Source of the DNA: Archilochus colubris | Taxonomy: Eukaryota > Chordata > Aves > Apodiformes > Trochilidae | Length of the DNA stretch: 64,000 nucleotides | NCBI GenBank assembly: GCA_023079485.1 | Contig: CM041115.1 | Span: 40,558,305-40,622,304, forward strand | Direction of reading: 5' to 3' | Shown here: positions 26,796 through 39,600 of the stretch, piece by piece | Position numbering within the stretch: position 1 is the stretch's first letter | Layout: each line of letters starts with the position of its first letter | Program-made: the position numbers and the translations under genes | The notes under the pieces: generated by a model | What the model saw: the letters and a program-made list of their open reading frames with translations, nothing else | What the model was told of the DNA's origin: nothing | Databases searched by the model: none

Positions 26796-29700
26796 CTCTG
26801 TGGAAGTTAAGCTAATCTGTAGAGTCACTAATTGTTTGTTTTAATAAAAAAACATTTTATTAGATAGTTCTGCCTCAGATATGATAGAGATTGTGGTTAT
26901 GATTAAAACTAATGAAGATATCTCAGATTAAAAAGTTGATACTTTGGTGACTGGGCAAAAATAGGAGTCAAAGACCTTGACCCCAGATATCTACAGCTAA
27001 AGCTGCGTGTTTTGTGACAATATTTAATTGACTGAAGAGCATAAATTTTTTGATGGGACTCATCCATGAACCTTAGTAGATGCTTTTGGAAGACTGAAAT
27101 CAGTGCTCATGCTCACAAACAACAAGTGTATGGAAATGCTAGCACTCACACAGATTATTGATTTGCAAGGGTGGTTTGTAGCTCTTCTCGAACAGCTCAG
27201 GTGAGGTTGTCAGAACTTGGCCACTTGTAGACTCTATAATGCTTAAGTGAATTTGTACATATGCACATAAAAAGTATTCCTGGGTGTTACCAGGGTTGAG
27301 ATTTGATTCTTGCACAGTGATATTGGACTACTTTTAGAGAAGATAACATTGGTTTTGTGCTTGATATTTTAGGTCTTCAAAATGTGTTAGATAACATTAA
27401 GCATTGTCAATCTTCTGGTTACATACTTAACAGAACCATTTATCCCAGAAATTACATTGAACAGAAGATGAAGATTGTACTATGAACATGTAACTCTTTA
27501 TATGGAAACTGTATGTGCAACTAGGGTGTATTCTCTGTGTTTGCTGTAGATTGCAGAAGATAAGAATGAGCAGCTGGAAAAATTTGCTGGGCTCTGAGCT
27601 CCTTTTTTGTAATTTGTGAATCTTAGCAATGCAATGGCTGTTACTGGCTAGCATCTGATATAATCTACGAGCTCTGCATAGATTTTCCTCCATTTTTTGC
27701 TGTGAGTCACAGATAACCATTCTCCATGAGTCACAACTGCAGGACTTGAAAATGGTTTTTTGAGAGAAGGGGAAGATATGTTCAAACTTGAACACATAAA
27801 GGAGAAGGCATAAAAGCTACCCTTTTTTTCTTTAAGATTCTACCAAGATTTTCTTCTATTTCTGAGATTAAAAAAATTACATTTTAATAGTCTTTGCATT
27901 ATATTATTTCATTAAGGATTCTCAGTTCTGTTCCTGCATGCTTGTGTATAAATACAATCCTTGCCTGACTATACACTGTAGATACTACACTTGTGTATGT
28001 GTGTTTGTGTCTAAGACAGCCTTAATACATCTTACCCATTGCTTCAATAGTGTCTTACTGAGCATAGGGCACAGCTCTTCGAAAAGGAGGAGTGAAATGA
28101 AAAACATTATATCCTTCACGCCATCATTTATAAAGCTAAATGCTGCCAAGCAGCACCAATTACACACTCTGTATCTGTCTTCAGGAACACAGAACAGTCT
28201 GAAGCATTTTTGATGAAAAATAATTTTCCCTCTCCATCTAAATTAAACAGAAAGAGAAAAGCCAATTTTAGCAAGAAATTGCAAAAAACCATAGTTATTA
28301 TTTCAGTTTAAAACCCTCTAGCTTTACTGTAGTCATGACTACTGTAAGATAGAAATGATTTTGAGGTGCAATTGATGTAGTTGCTGTCAATCATGTGTGT
28401 CTGATTACAGGAAGTGATTTAAGGATGTTGCAAATCAACTGTTTCACATAGAGGTGTTCAGGCAACATGCAAATGAATATTGCTCAACTGGTCTTGCACT
28501 TATCCATTAGATATCTTGCTGCAACTCCCTAGATACAGGCAGCTGTCAATAAGAAAAAATAGGAAAACTTTTTAGCAACTAATTTCTCACATTCTTTCCT
28601 GTCATCAAGACAGGATCATGAAGTAGTATCTGTGGATCAAGGTTTTAGGCCAAGACAGGGGAAATGCCTCATAAATTATGTCCTACTACTCTTTATTTGA
28701 ATACAGTTACTCTGATTTTGTATAGGGAACAATTTGGTTAACAGTTAGTTCCTGTACTTTGCCGATAAAGAGGTCAGGATTAGCCCTGCTTTCACTACAC
28801 TTGATTTCAAGATGCATAGGTTCTCTCAAGGAACTTGTATATAGACAATAGAAGAGTGAAAAGTTAATGCACAGTAGTTAAGCCGTGCAAACAAGGTGGA
28901 GGAATAAATCTGAAATTAACATCAAGCTAGGAAGTCTGTAAGCTGTGCAAACTGCGTATCTCCTATTTACTTCTGTCTTTGAAAAAGATCTTAGACATTT
29001 AAGCTGGGCAGTTACCAATAGTGGAGAGTGGGGAGCTCCTGTTAGCACTGTGATAAAGTTCCTTAAGTACTCAAATATAAAAAAAAAAAATTAAAATTGA
29101 GTTTCTTTGGTATCACTAGTGCATCCAAGTTATACATACTATTTTTTATTTTTTAAATTTTTTATTTCCCTGAAGAATGAGACAAATATATAAGTGCATG
29201 AAATTAAATAATATAAAACACATGAGGCTTGCTCAAACAACACTTACATTTGGATTTCACTATAAATTTAGCAAAGGCAACTTTTTATTGTCTTAGTCAT
29301 CCTGTAACAGAAATGATTGTGATGCATTTTATGCTCTGGGGATAATATTTACTGATGCAAAATTTATTACCACAACCTGAAAGTTAATTCAACAACATGA
29401 TACAAATCATGGAGTTTTGCTGAGGTGTTGCTCAGCACCAAGCTGAAAGAAAAATATTCTTGCAGTAGTTGCATAAACTTACTGCTCAATTGTTCTAGAC
29501 TCTAGCCATTTCAGTATATGATTGTTTACAGAGTAGAAATTAAATATTTAAAACAATATGTGCCTCATTTTGCTATGAAGAATATGTCATAGTAAAAGCA
29601 GATCAGCAACAACAAAACCTGTTGGTTTACCTAATTTATTCACACCGTTGATCTTTGTTGATATTGATGAAATATGGAGTCAAGGCCAGAGGCCTGCTTC

Positions 29701-31540
29701 ACTGTGAACCATTACAGAATTTTGCAAGTATTATGTGGGGATACATGATTATGTGCCAAGAAAAAGTCTTAGTTTTATTTAGCTCCTAGGATTTTAGGAT
29801 TCCAGTGGTGTGACCCCCCAAAAATCTTTGAAAAAAGAACACCACCAGTTATATAAAAGGAAAATGCCTCATATCCTTGCGTTAGAGGATCAGAATAGAA
29901 TCAATCATAGATTTTTTGAGCTAACTACTAACTTCTCCAATTTCAGCAATGTAGTACATTGTTTAACTGCTTAATTTTTTTTTTAAATTACATTTAATAA
30001 TTTAAAAGGCGGAATAAAGATAAATAGTATTTAGATTAATAGTTTCATTATTATGTTTTATTAGAAATGCATAAATAAGTAAGAAACATTTGGAAACTGG
30101 ACAGACTAAAAGCTTGTGCATAAAATAGGTAAGATTTTCTTCATTCACTGCAGGAACATTGTGTTTCTTTTAGAAACTTCTCAATTGAGCCAATTTTGTT
30201 AGCCATTGTGATAAACCAGTTAGCAATAAGACTTACAATGGAACCTGTTAATGAGTTTGATGAAGTTTGATGGGAGCAACTTTCTTTTACATTTCCTTTA
30301 ATCTGCACAGAGTCTGGAATCGCATGAGTCATTCAGCAAACCTGAAGGACATCAAAACCCAGAAGTTTTTTTGTAGAATACTGATATTCCTAAAGTTAAA
30401 CCATGCCTCCTTCAGTATGACTAACATATGATCTTAGCAAATTTCACCAACCTTATGTAAAAGAGCCCAGCTCCAGAAAATGTTTCAGTTATTCTTTCAG
30501 TTACTGAGCTGGCTCTCAGTACAGCAGTGACTGTTGTTAGAATTTGGTTCTGCCTGAATTGCTAGTATAATGTCAGCAATTATTATTTCTACAAAAGGAG
30601 ATGTTTTTAGATGCATAATTTCACTACTAGACTTGCAGTGCTGTCTTCCCAAGACAGACATTACGCATCGTTTTAGTGAGGATAGGAAATCAAATTTTCT
30701 CTATGTTATGGGGAAATATAATGCATTGTTGGCTTTATTTCTCTTTAAAAACATTTTCCAGTCATAAAATTGTGCATCAACATCCTCTGAACAGCACTAA
30801 AGTTTTATTTAATACTGAAATATGCACAATTCCAAAAGCTTTAACATACTGTGTCTAATCCATTTCTGTTAGAGTGCTTATGGAAAACATTCAGAAATGC
30901 TGTTATACAGTTGCTAGATTAAGTTGCTAAATACAGTGGGCTCTATTCTTCTCCACAGTTTTGAATAACCAGAATGACATCTCTAACTGTACATACCAGT
31001 AGTTCATGAAAGCACTTTTGTTCATTAACTTAAATCCTAGCAGACAGGCCCTGGTTTTAAAAGCCTTCTGGTGGCTGATAAGAAAAGTAAAATCTTATCT
31101 GTTTTCCTAAGGCAAATGGATCACAGCCAAATGGAGGATGAAAGCTTCAAAAATGCCACCATCTTTGTCGTAATCTGCTGTTTCATAGGGTCACTGGATA
31201 TGAGATTAACAATGTATTCAGAATGTCATAGGGCGGAGGGGTGGGAGAGGAGATGACCTGTTGTTTTCTCTATACAACCTTTTTTTCTCTATTTCTGCTC
31301 AGGAAGACATAATTTAAAAGCAGATGGAAGGACTGCTATTTGCTGTACTATTAGATATAAATTTAATTATACCTTCATACTGAGTGCAAAATTTGAAAAC
31401 TGGGGATGAAACTGTTCAGTTACCACAGGTATATTTCAGTCAAAAAATGAGTACAGTTACACAATCTTCAGTAAAAAACTATTATTTGATACCACTACCT
31501 TTTGAGGTCAGAACTAATTTATGTCCCAAGTTTTTTTCCC

Positions 31541-34500
31541 AGAATCATAGAATGGTTTGGCTTATGATGAACCTTTAAAGGTTGTTTAGACCAGACTTCC
31601 TGCAACAAGCAGGGACGTCTTCAACTAGATCAGGTTTCTCAGACCTCTGACCAACATGACTTTGAATGTTTCCAGGGATGGGATATCTACCATGAATTTC
31701 TAGCTTGAGACTCTTGCCCTGCTGTAACAGGAAATATTAAAAGTCTGTCCTCAATTTTCTTTATAAGTGCTTTCAGGACTCAATTTAGTCTCCCCAGAAC
31801 CTTTAATTCTCCAGGTTGAACAACCCGAACTGCCTTAGCCCATCTTCATGCATGAGGTGCTCCAGCCCTCTGATAATTTCTGTGGCTGTACTCTGGACTC
31901 ACTCCAACAGTCTTTTCTGTGCTGAAGATTCCAGGTCTGGACACAATACTCCAGGTAGGATCTCATGAGAGTGGAGTAGAGGGGGAGAATCGATTCCCTT
32001 GACCTTCTGGCCACCCTTCTTTTGATTCAGCCCAGAATATAGTTGGCTTTCTGGGTTGTGAGTTCACGTTCCAGCTCACATGGACCTTTTCATCCAGCAG
32101 TAACCCCAAGTCTGTCTCTAAAGTGTTGTTCTCAATCACTCCATCACCCAGCCTTTATGGATAACAGGGGTTGTCCTGACCTATGTGTAGGATCTTGCAC
32201 TTGGTCTTATGTAACCTCCTCAGCTTCACATGGATCCACTTCCTTCATTTGTCCAAGTCCCTCTGGATAGCATCCCATTCCTCAATGGTATGTCAAAGGT
32301 ATGTCAACTGCACCACTCAGCTTGGATTTGTCTGCAAACTTGCTGAAGGTTCACTTGGATCCTGCTGTCTATATCACAGTACAGGTTCCAGTACAGATTC
32401 CTGGGGAACACCACTTAGTTTCCATCTGGACTTTGATCCATCGATCACTAGTCTCTGAATGTGACCATGCAGGCAGTTCCTCATCCACTAAACAGTCATT
32501 CTATCAAAACTACACCTCTCTGATTTAGAAAGAAGGATGCTGTGGGTAAACCTCCCAAAGGCTTATAGAATACCAGACATACAACATTCACAGTTTTTCC
32601 CATGTCCCCTAATGCATTCATTCCATCACAGAAGGCCATCAGGTTGGTCAGGCAGGAACTGCCCTTGATGAAGCCATGCTGGCTGTCTCAAATTACCTCC
32701 TGGTACTCCATGTGCCTTTGCGTAGCTGCTAGAAGAATCTGTTCCATCATCTTCTGAGGTACAGGTGTGAGGCTGACAGGCTGGTAGTTCCCAAGATCCT
32801 CCTTTCTGCTTTTTAAAAATAGGTTCAATATTTCCCTTTTTCCAGTAACCAGGGATTTCACCAGACTGCTGTGACTTTTCAAATACCCTTGAGAAGGGGC
32901 TTGGCAGCTACAACAGCCAATTCCTTCAGTACTCTGGAGTGCATCTCCTCAGGTTCCACAGATTTATGTATGCTCATATTTCGTAGTCTCCTCTATTCCC
33001 TACCATGACGTCCATCTACTGCAGTGGTGTTGGGAAGATATATTGCCAGTGAAGACTGTGACAAAAAGGTTGTTGAGTACCTCAGACTTCTCCTTGCCTA
33101 TTGTTACCAGTTTGTCAGTTGTGTTCACCAGCTGGGTTGCTCTTTGACCTTCCTTTTGTGGCTGACATACCTCTAGAAGCTCTTATTATTATTTATGTCC
33201 TTTGCCAAGTTAAGCTCTATCTGTGCTTTGGCCTTCCTGACCCCACCCCCACATGACCAGGTAGCATCCCTATACTCTTCCCAGTACACCTGTCCCTTCT
33301 TCCCCCATCTGTGTATTTCCTTCTTGCCTTTTAGTTTGAACAGCAGATCTCAATAAAGCTATGCTGGTCTCTTGCCTTCCTTACCTGATTTCTTACACCG
33401 GGGGATCAAGAACGCTTGCTCTCCATGAAAAGCATCCTTAAAGATCTGCCAGCTCTGTTCTGCTCCCTTGTCCCTGAGGACAATTTCCCAGGGGGTACTG
33501 CTGACTAATTCCTTGAACAGCTGGAATTTTGCTCTCCTAAAAGTCAAGGTCCTGACTTTACTCTTCACCTGTCTCCCCTAACTGTTGGGACTAAGAACTC
33601 TACCAGTACATGATTGCTGCATCCTGGGCTCACTCCAGTCTTGATTTCACCGATTAGCTCACTTGCACTGGTGACCACCAGTCCAGCACATCTCGTCTGG
33701 TAGGGCTGGCTACAGCCAGGCTGTATTTCTAGCCAGATGCAAAAAGGCTAGCTACTATGACCTTAAGAATTATCAGTGCATGCCAGGAGTCTCCTGGATT
33801 GCCTACAGCTCACCAGAAGATGCTGGGCTTTTTTGAAGTCCCCTAGCAGGATGAGAGCCTGTGAGCATGGTGCCTCCTGTAGCTGTAGTGAGGAGGCTTC
33901 TTCAACAGGCTCCCCTTTGTTGGACAGTGTGTAGTAGACACCACCCACAAAGTTCTCTTTGTTGCCTCAGTCTCTAAACCTAAGTCATAAGCCTGTTCAT
34001 GGCTATTTTTTTAGAGGAAGCTCTTCTCACTATAGCAATTTCCCGATGAAGCCTTCCATCCCTCCTTCCTCATTTATTCCTTCTGAATCATGGATTCAGT
34101 CATGGGATTCCCCCCACCAAGTTTCAATACTGACAACTAGGTTGCAGCTTTCTATCAGCATCATGGCTTCCAACTACTCCTGGTTTTTATGCTGTGTTCA
34201 TTGGTGTACAGGCACTTGAGCTAGGCTCCACGTTTGCTTTGTCACCTTCTTAGAGGAATATCCTTAAATTTCTTTAGCACAGGGAACTATTTCCCTGTTG
34301 GTTCCTGTAAACTCAGGAGCTCCTGGATCATCTCTGTAAGACTTCAAGTGTCCTCCGGTGTAGCCAACATATCTCAGAGTAAGAGGCTGAAGGACTCTGC
34401 TACCACCCCATCGCTGTAGCCTTGCCCTCATGGGCAACCTTGATGTTATCTCCCCCCTGACCTTGAATCCAGTTAAAGCTCTGCAATCTCCTGAGCAAAG

Positions 34501-34590
34501 TCCCTCTTTTTTCTTTGGGAACTGTGAATCGTATCCAACTCTCACAGCCCTGGTACCTTGTTGTAGGTCTTTCCATTATTAAAACCCCCA
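31541..34590 (-). mobile_element. Longest CR1 LINE copy, minus strand, near-complete ORF2 span
   Basis: A nearly continuous decayed CR1 of about 3 kb. Its 3' end is at 31541 (plus strand 'agaatcatagaatggtttgg'). Going 5' on the minus strand (increasing coordinates) come the ORF2 C-terminal domain, reverse transcriptase (about 32.2-32.9 kb), linker (32.9-33.6 kb) and endonuclease (33.6-34.22 kb). The part beyond 34.22 kb probably belongs to the region before ORF2, but I recognise it less well, so the 5' boundary is soft. A 10-base direct repeat (GGTATGTCAA at 32287 and 32298) is a later local duplication within it. Its GC content is visibly higher than the flanks, as with the other CR1 copies. 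Confidence 0.95.
31650..34225 (-). pseudogene. Decayed CR1 ORF2 (endonuclease-reverse transcriptase)
   Basis: ORF2 of CR1 normally encodes an APE-type endonuclease that nicks target DNA and a reverse transcriptase that copies the element RNA at the nick. Here the frame is broken many times, but homologous segments are clear on the minus strand. An 'ETWW'-like start of the endonuclease lies near 34.13 kb; 'GVYYTLSNKGEPVEEA' and 'SQALILLGDFKKA' at 33763-33948, where GDFN has become GDFK; an SDH-motif equivalent reading SNH near 33607-33617; linker 'LTFRRAKFQLFKELV' and 'SWQIFKDAFHGEQAFLIPR' at 33359-33568; RT '[20 protein letters not shown]' at about 32720-32800. The RT motif A equivalent has V where the catalytic D should be, and FADD reads FADK near 32322-32340. 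It cannot be functional. Confidence 0.92.
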
Positions 34591-36217
34591 AGATTCTGAT
34601 AGTGACATCAGCTGTAGAGTTTTGTACAGAGTGGATAGATTACCAGTAGTACCAGTGCACACGATGTTTGCCAGTGTGCAAGAAATGAGAAACTTTTGAA
34701 ACATTTCATTCACCTGCTCTAACGAAGATGCATGAGTCAACATTCATTTATCCACAACTCTGGAATAAATCTGGACAATGTAAAATGGTTTGTAGGAGTG
34801 TTGGTCAAACTTAAACCAAAATTCCAGTGCTATCATTTCAGTAAGTCAGTCAATGAGACTCACTGGAACAAAATTACGACCTTATCAAAAACGAAAGTGT
34901 CAATAAAAAATGGAATCAGTTACTACAGTGAGCCACTAATTAAAATATTCCTAAGAAAAATAGCATTATTTATTCTTTGAGATAGAAAAATCCACTACAT
35001 GTAGAAGACTCCAAACATTACTTTTCTAAATTCTGTATGTGCATCCCAGATGTTAATATAATTTTTGGGAAGCCTGTGATTCAGTATTAGAGAAAAGTGC
35101 CTGTGTGGAACAAACTGCATATCAATTTTTTATCCAGCTTTCATGCTGGCATTCAGTAACTGGTAGTTACTCAGACTTTGAGTTCTTAGAAATCTTGGTC
35201 AGATCACAAGGTTTTCTTTTTATCTGAATTTTTTGCTTCATTGCTACTTCATATGAGCTTGTTCCAGGGTCACAGAAGGAGAGCAGGAGACTTCTCACTA
35301 TGGTTCCACTAACTGTGGGAGTGGGCGTTGGATCAGAACCCCTGCTGTATATCTTCTACATTTACATCAGCCACATCTGTCACAGCTCCAAAGCCTCCTC
35401 TTACTGTGTCTTTCACTCATTTCCATCTTCCCCTGTAATTTTGAATCCCTACTCTTTGAATTAAGCATAAAAGTTTTAGGAGCTTTATGTTGTGGGTTTC
35501 TTAACTCTGTGCTCTATTATATCCAGTCCCATTTCTAATTAAATTGAATCCAGTTGGTAAAAGCTAACTGCTGTAGCTTTTCAATCTGGTGCTCTTCAGT
35601 GCCACATTATGTAACCAAAGAACATTTATAATGCAGAGGTGCAGGAGCTAGACTTTGCTCTTACAGGACACTGTGATAACCTGATGCTACAATTCTAAGT
35701 AATATTATTTTTTTTGTTTGTTTTTTTTAATCACCAAGGCTCGTGTTCTGTATGCAGCAGCCCTTTAATCTCCAAACAGCTCAAATTTAGACAGGTTTAT
35801 GAAACAAATGCACAGATGTGTTCTTCATGTCAGTTGTTCTGACCTTTTGAATTGCTACTGACTATACTTTTGCATATTGTTTTCCACAAAGTTGACTTCC
35901 ATGGACAACATAAATGACTGGAGACTAAGAAGTGTTTTATTCTTTTTAGTACTTTGGACATCACTGCCTTCAACACAACACCAGACACATTTCTGTCTTG
36001 AAAACTGCATCCCTTGGTTCAGTGAAATCTAAAAGTTGGTTATTCAGTGGAGATTGGAATTATATTCTTTGCTTGGCCATGGTTTTCTGTCTAACCTTGG
36101 ATCATAGGATGACTCTCTCTGTTTCTCTGTGCTTCCATTACTTCAAATATGGTGGGAAAAACAGTCCACAGAAATCACAATGGATAATAAAGGCTTGGAT
36201 GGGAGGTCTCCATATTT
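34591..36217. other. Unique non-coding DNA
   Basis: AT-rich sequence with no recognised gene or transposon. The first few hundred bases may still include an unrecognised 5' part of the CR1 at 31.5-34.6 kb. The open frames at 34732-34980 and 35998-36219 have no recognisable features. Confidence 0.55.
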
Positions 36218-36425
36218 GAGCTTGAGCAGCTGCCTCTCACCCTCCTGCCATGAACCTCTGTGAAAAGCCTGGCTGTGTCTTCTCCAGCCCCTTCTACTGA
36301 TGCCAGGGATGCTGCTGGGTACCCCTGAAGCTGATCTTTCTCACAGCTGAATCAGCCTTGGTTCTGCAGCCTCTCCTTGCAAGACAAGTGCTCCAGCCCC
36401 ACCATCTCAGTGGTATTCACTCACC
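36218..36425 (-). mobile_element. CR1 LINE fragment (ORF2 C-terminal region), minus strand
   Basis: On the minus strand about 200 bases read as the ORF2 C-terminal region of a CR1 subfamily: 'MVGLEHLSCKERLQNQG', a stop, 'FSCEKDQLQ', then a segment like 'ARLFTEVHGRRVRG'. The 3' terminal repeat is absent, so both ends are missing. It is more GC-rich than its flanks. This copy is of a different subfamily type from the ones at 19 and 20 kb, judging by the 'LFTEVHG' block. Confidence 0.78.
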
Positions 36426-36637
36426 TCACGCCATTTCTGCCTACAGTAAAAATGTAACATGGCTGTTGATATAATAAGTACAGTAGGTTGCTAGATGTTG
36501 CAGTGATAAGTGACATAGGGTGGCAAGGATGGGAAGAATTTTCCAGACATTAAAGTAGCAATAATGTAATATTTTCCCAGGCATTACAGTCTCATACTCT
36601 ACAAAACTGATCTAAATGCCATCAGCTTGTTGAATTG

Positions 36638-36675
36638 TACTGTTTAGTGTTTAGTTTAGTTTTTACTGTTTAGTG
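36638..36675. repeat. Direct repeat TACTGTTTAGTG x2 with TTTAG units between
   Basis: TACTGTTTAGTG occurs at 36638-36649 and again at 36664-36675, separated by TTTAGTTTAGTTTT, so the block looks like a short local amplification of a TTTAG motif. Confidence 0.85.
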
Positions 36676-39600
36676 GAAAGAGAGGATACATTTCTCCTAA
36701 TTTCTTCCTTACTGTACCAATGCTTTTCTTCAAGGTGACCCAAGAATAGGAAGAAGTTCTAGAAGAGAAAGGCATAGCAGTGATGGAGATGAGATATTCT
36801 TTCCTTGGCCAGTGCTATGTCTTATTAATGTGTTTATCATCTGAACTTGCTTGGACAGCTAATTCCTTATAGTGAGTCACATATTATTTTTTTCACTGAC
36901 AAGTGGGCACTCAAAAGGATGAAGGCCAAAGCAATGCTCAAGTACTGCACAACCCTTATTTCAAGAGATCAGTTGGAACTAAATGAGTTTTCAGAAATGC
37001 TGGCCCTCTGCATTTGGACTGATCCAACCCCCAATATGCAATCTCACAAACCCTTTTGAGGGCATGCCTGTCTTCAGTTGAATCTTCCACCACATTCTTC
37101 AGAGGATGAACATTCCCTTCCTTCCCTACTCAAAAAAAATTCCCTTGACAAACAAACAACTCCCAGCCCTTCCCTTCTCTTTCTCTCTCTCACCCCCAGA
37201 TACCACAGATGCTATGACAGGTTAAGAGGAGACATCTGTTTGCACTGAGTGCTTCTTGTTAGGCAGAAACCCTTTGCCATCTGGGTTTGGTCTCTGCAGT
37301 TGGGGTCTGGAGATTTTCAGAGCTGGAAATGAATAGTGAAGTACAAAATGTGTTGGTTATTGTGGCTAGAATGCAAGCATTTTTTCAGTTACATTTTGAG
37401 GAATTTTAGCCCAACCACAGTCCCAGGGCACATCAGCAAAAAAACTCCTTCCAGTTGCTGTATGCAGTAACCCAACTGAACAGCACTTTGACAACCCTGT
37501 GACTGTTGTTCTCAATCTCGTGTTAATGCTGAATGCTTGCCAATAGAAATAGAGAGGCAACTTTATCACTTCACTTCAGGAAAATTCTCTACTGTGCCAT
37601 GAGGGGAAAACATAGGGGACCAGCTGCGGAAGCCCCTGTTTGGAGTCAAAACAATGCCTTGACACAGAGTGAGGCAGGTGGAGAAAGATTACAGACTTAT
37701 TTCTGAACACACGAAAAGAGGTAGGATACAAAAATAAGTAACAACAAATTATAGCCATTCTCAAATGTGCATATATGAAACATGTGACACCAGTTTTTAC
37801 AAAGATTTTAATTCCACACATACAATGGAATTTTAGGAAAGAAGTATAAAATCCCAGCAACAGATTTGCTGAAACCAGAGGTGGCAGGTGTTCTGGACCT
37901 CACACAGCCAGGGCAGTGGGACCATTCTCTTTTCAAAGAATTCTTAAATTTGAAGTAGAAATTAAGGTGCAAGATGGATTTGAGCCACTCTATATATTAC
38001 CTTGCCCTTTCTGGAAGCAGAAAAAGGAACAAGCCTTTGCTACCTCTGAGTACCTGTGTAGGGCTTTCAGAGACAAAGACATGGTTCCAGCTCATGTGGC
38101 TGCTTGACAGATTCATCAATGGGTCATAAGAGTTGTCTGGACATCTTTGTTTGTCAGTAATACAAACAGTGCTGTAGTGCTTCCCATAAGGTTATATAAA
38201 AAAACAAGAGACAGGAAAAGAGGAAAGCTCTGGAGTAGGGTAGGGTTTAGGCTGTTCACAATTACCTGATTTCTTTAATGTGGTCATATACTGATTGTCC
38301 TGGCACTACTTTCTTTCCTGTCTCTCCACTCCCTATTTTCAACTGCCTTCAAGGTTTTCATCCTGTGCTTCAAGATTCTTTCAACCTGTTTTCATGACCT
38401 GCCTCTTATCAAGCTTCCTGTGATGAGGTGGGTGATTGTTTTTCTGTAGTATCCTCACTTAGTCCTGATCACACTGAATGTGAAAGCAGAAGAAGATGGT
38501 GAATATCTCTATGGAGTGTAGCTACACCATAATTCATGAAGCCACAAAGAGGAAAACACCTTAAATCTGTCTCACTAACAGAAATAGACAGTGGCTGATG
38601 TTTTGAATTAAAGAAAATTAGTAGATTTAAAGCCAGGAATCGGAGTGTCATATGAAACTGTGATTAAGAACACATATTGCAACATTTATAATAAAACTGT
38701 GGAAGCTGGCAAGTTTGGTTGGAATTACGATACCAGCAGCTCACAGTGTAATAGTTGGCAGCAAACAGTGAAGAATCACAGAGCAGAGCAGATAGGTTCT
38801 TGAAGTGAGAGGTTTCAGCCTGTGCCCACAGGTACCAAGTTGCAGGGAATGACTTCTAGGACTGAAAGCTTACATATGGCTGGGTAGATGGAAGAACAGG
38901 AAACAGAGTTGGAGAGGCTGCCTGATACAAGGTGAAAGGCAGAGAATACTTAACAGTTAATAGTTATTTATAGGTGTTCCACAGATATAATTCTAGTCTG
39001 GCTTCAAAACTAGGCCAATACTCAGCCTTGAAGTCTGTTTTCCTGGGTTGCAATTGTTACATTGTAAACAGGGCAGACCACGAGGTTATCCTGCAGGTAT
39101 AGATTACCAGTGAGTGTGTTTGATGTAATTCTTGTGTCCCATCGCTTGAAAGATTCCCTCTATTTTTGCTGTGATATACCCTATTAAGTGCTACACTATG
39201 GAAAAGGTTTTTTTCTAAGTTGCCACCAATTTAAAGTGAGATTTCCAGTGTAAAGTCTACAGATCTCTCTGTTCACTTTTATGCAGTCAGGCTTTGGATT
39301 ATATATAACTGGAGATACTCACAGAAATAAAATTATGAATTCACACAAGAGAATTGGTTACAGACATGTAGGTGTATTTATTTAGTCAAAGAAAAGGATC
39401 AGCACTTTATAGTACATCCTAACAAATGCAGATGATGAGCTTGCGTTGCACTGCATAAAAAAAATTAACTGTACACATTTTATTGCTTCTTTCTCCTCTC
39501 CTCACCTACCTTAAGGAAGTTGAAATATCTAAATTTCTAAAACAGGTTGAAAACTGTTCAATTGATTTGAGTATCTTAAAAAATGCTTAGTCAAACTGTA

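Larger units (their letters stand above)
20521..31540. other. 11-kb stretch with no recognised gene or transposon
   Basis: AT-rich unique sequence. Open frames stay at or below 122 codons and none resembles a known protein. Simple sequences: a long A run at 23442-23472, a 14-base tandem duplication at 25453-25480 and a TA-rich stretch at 26741-26795. Being free of recognisable repeats over 11 kb, it is the best place in the window to look for conserved non-coding elements by alignment, but nothing in the sequence itself proves function. Confidence 0.55.

Noticed and set aside
27427..27795. 122-codon minus-strand open frame
   Set aside because: Mixed composition but nothing recognisable; treated as chance.
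32043..32528. Three overlapping plus-strand frames of 75-91 codons
   Set aside because: They are the antisense of CR1 ORF2 reverse transcriptase on the minus strand.
33959..34419. Plus-strand frames of 86 and 61 codons
   Set aside because: Antisense of the CR1 endonuclease and upstream region.
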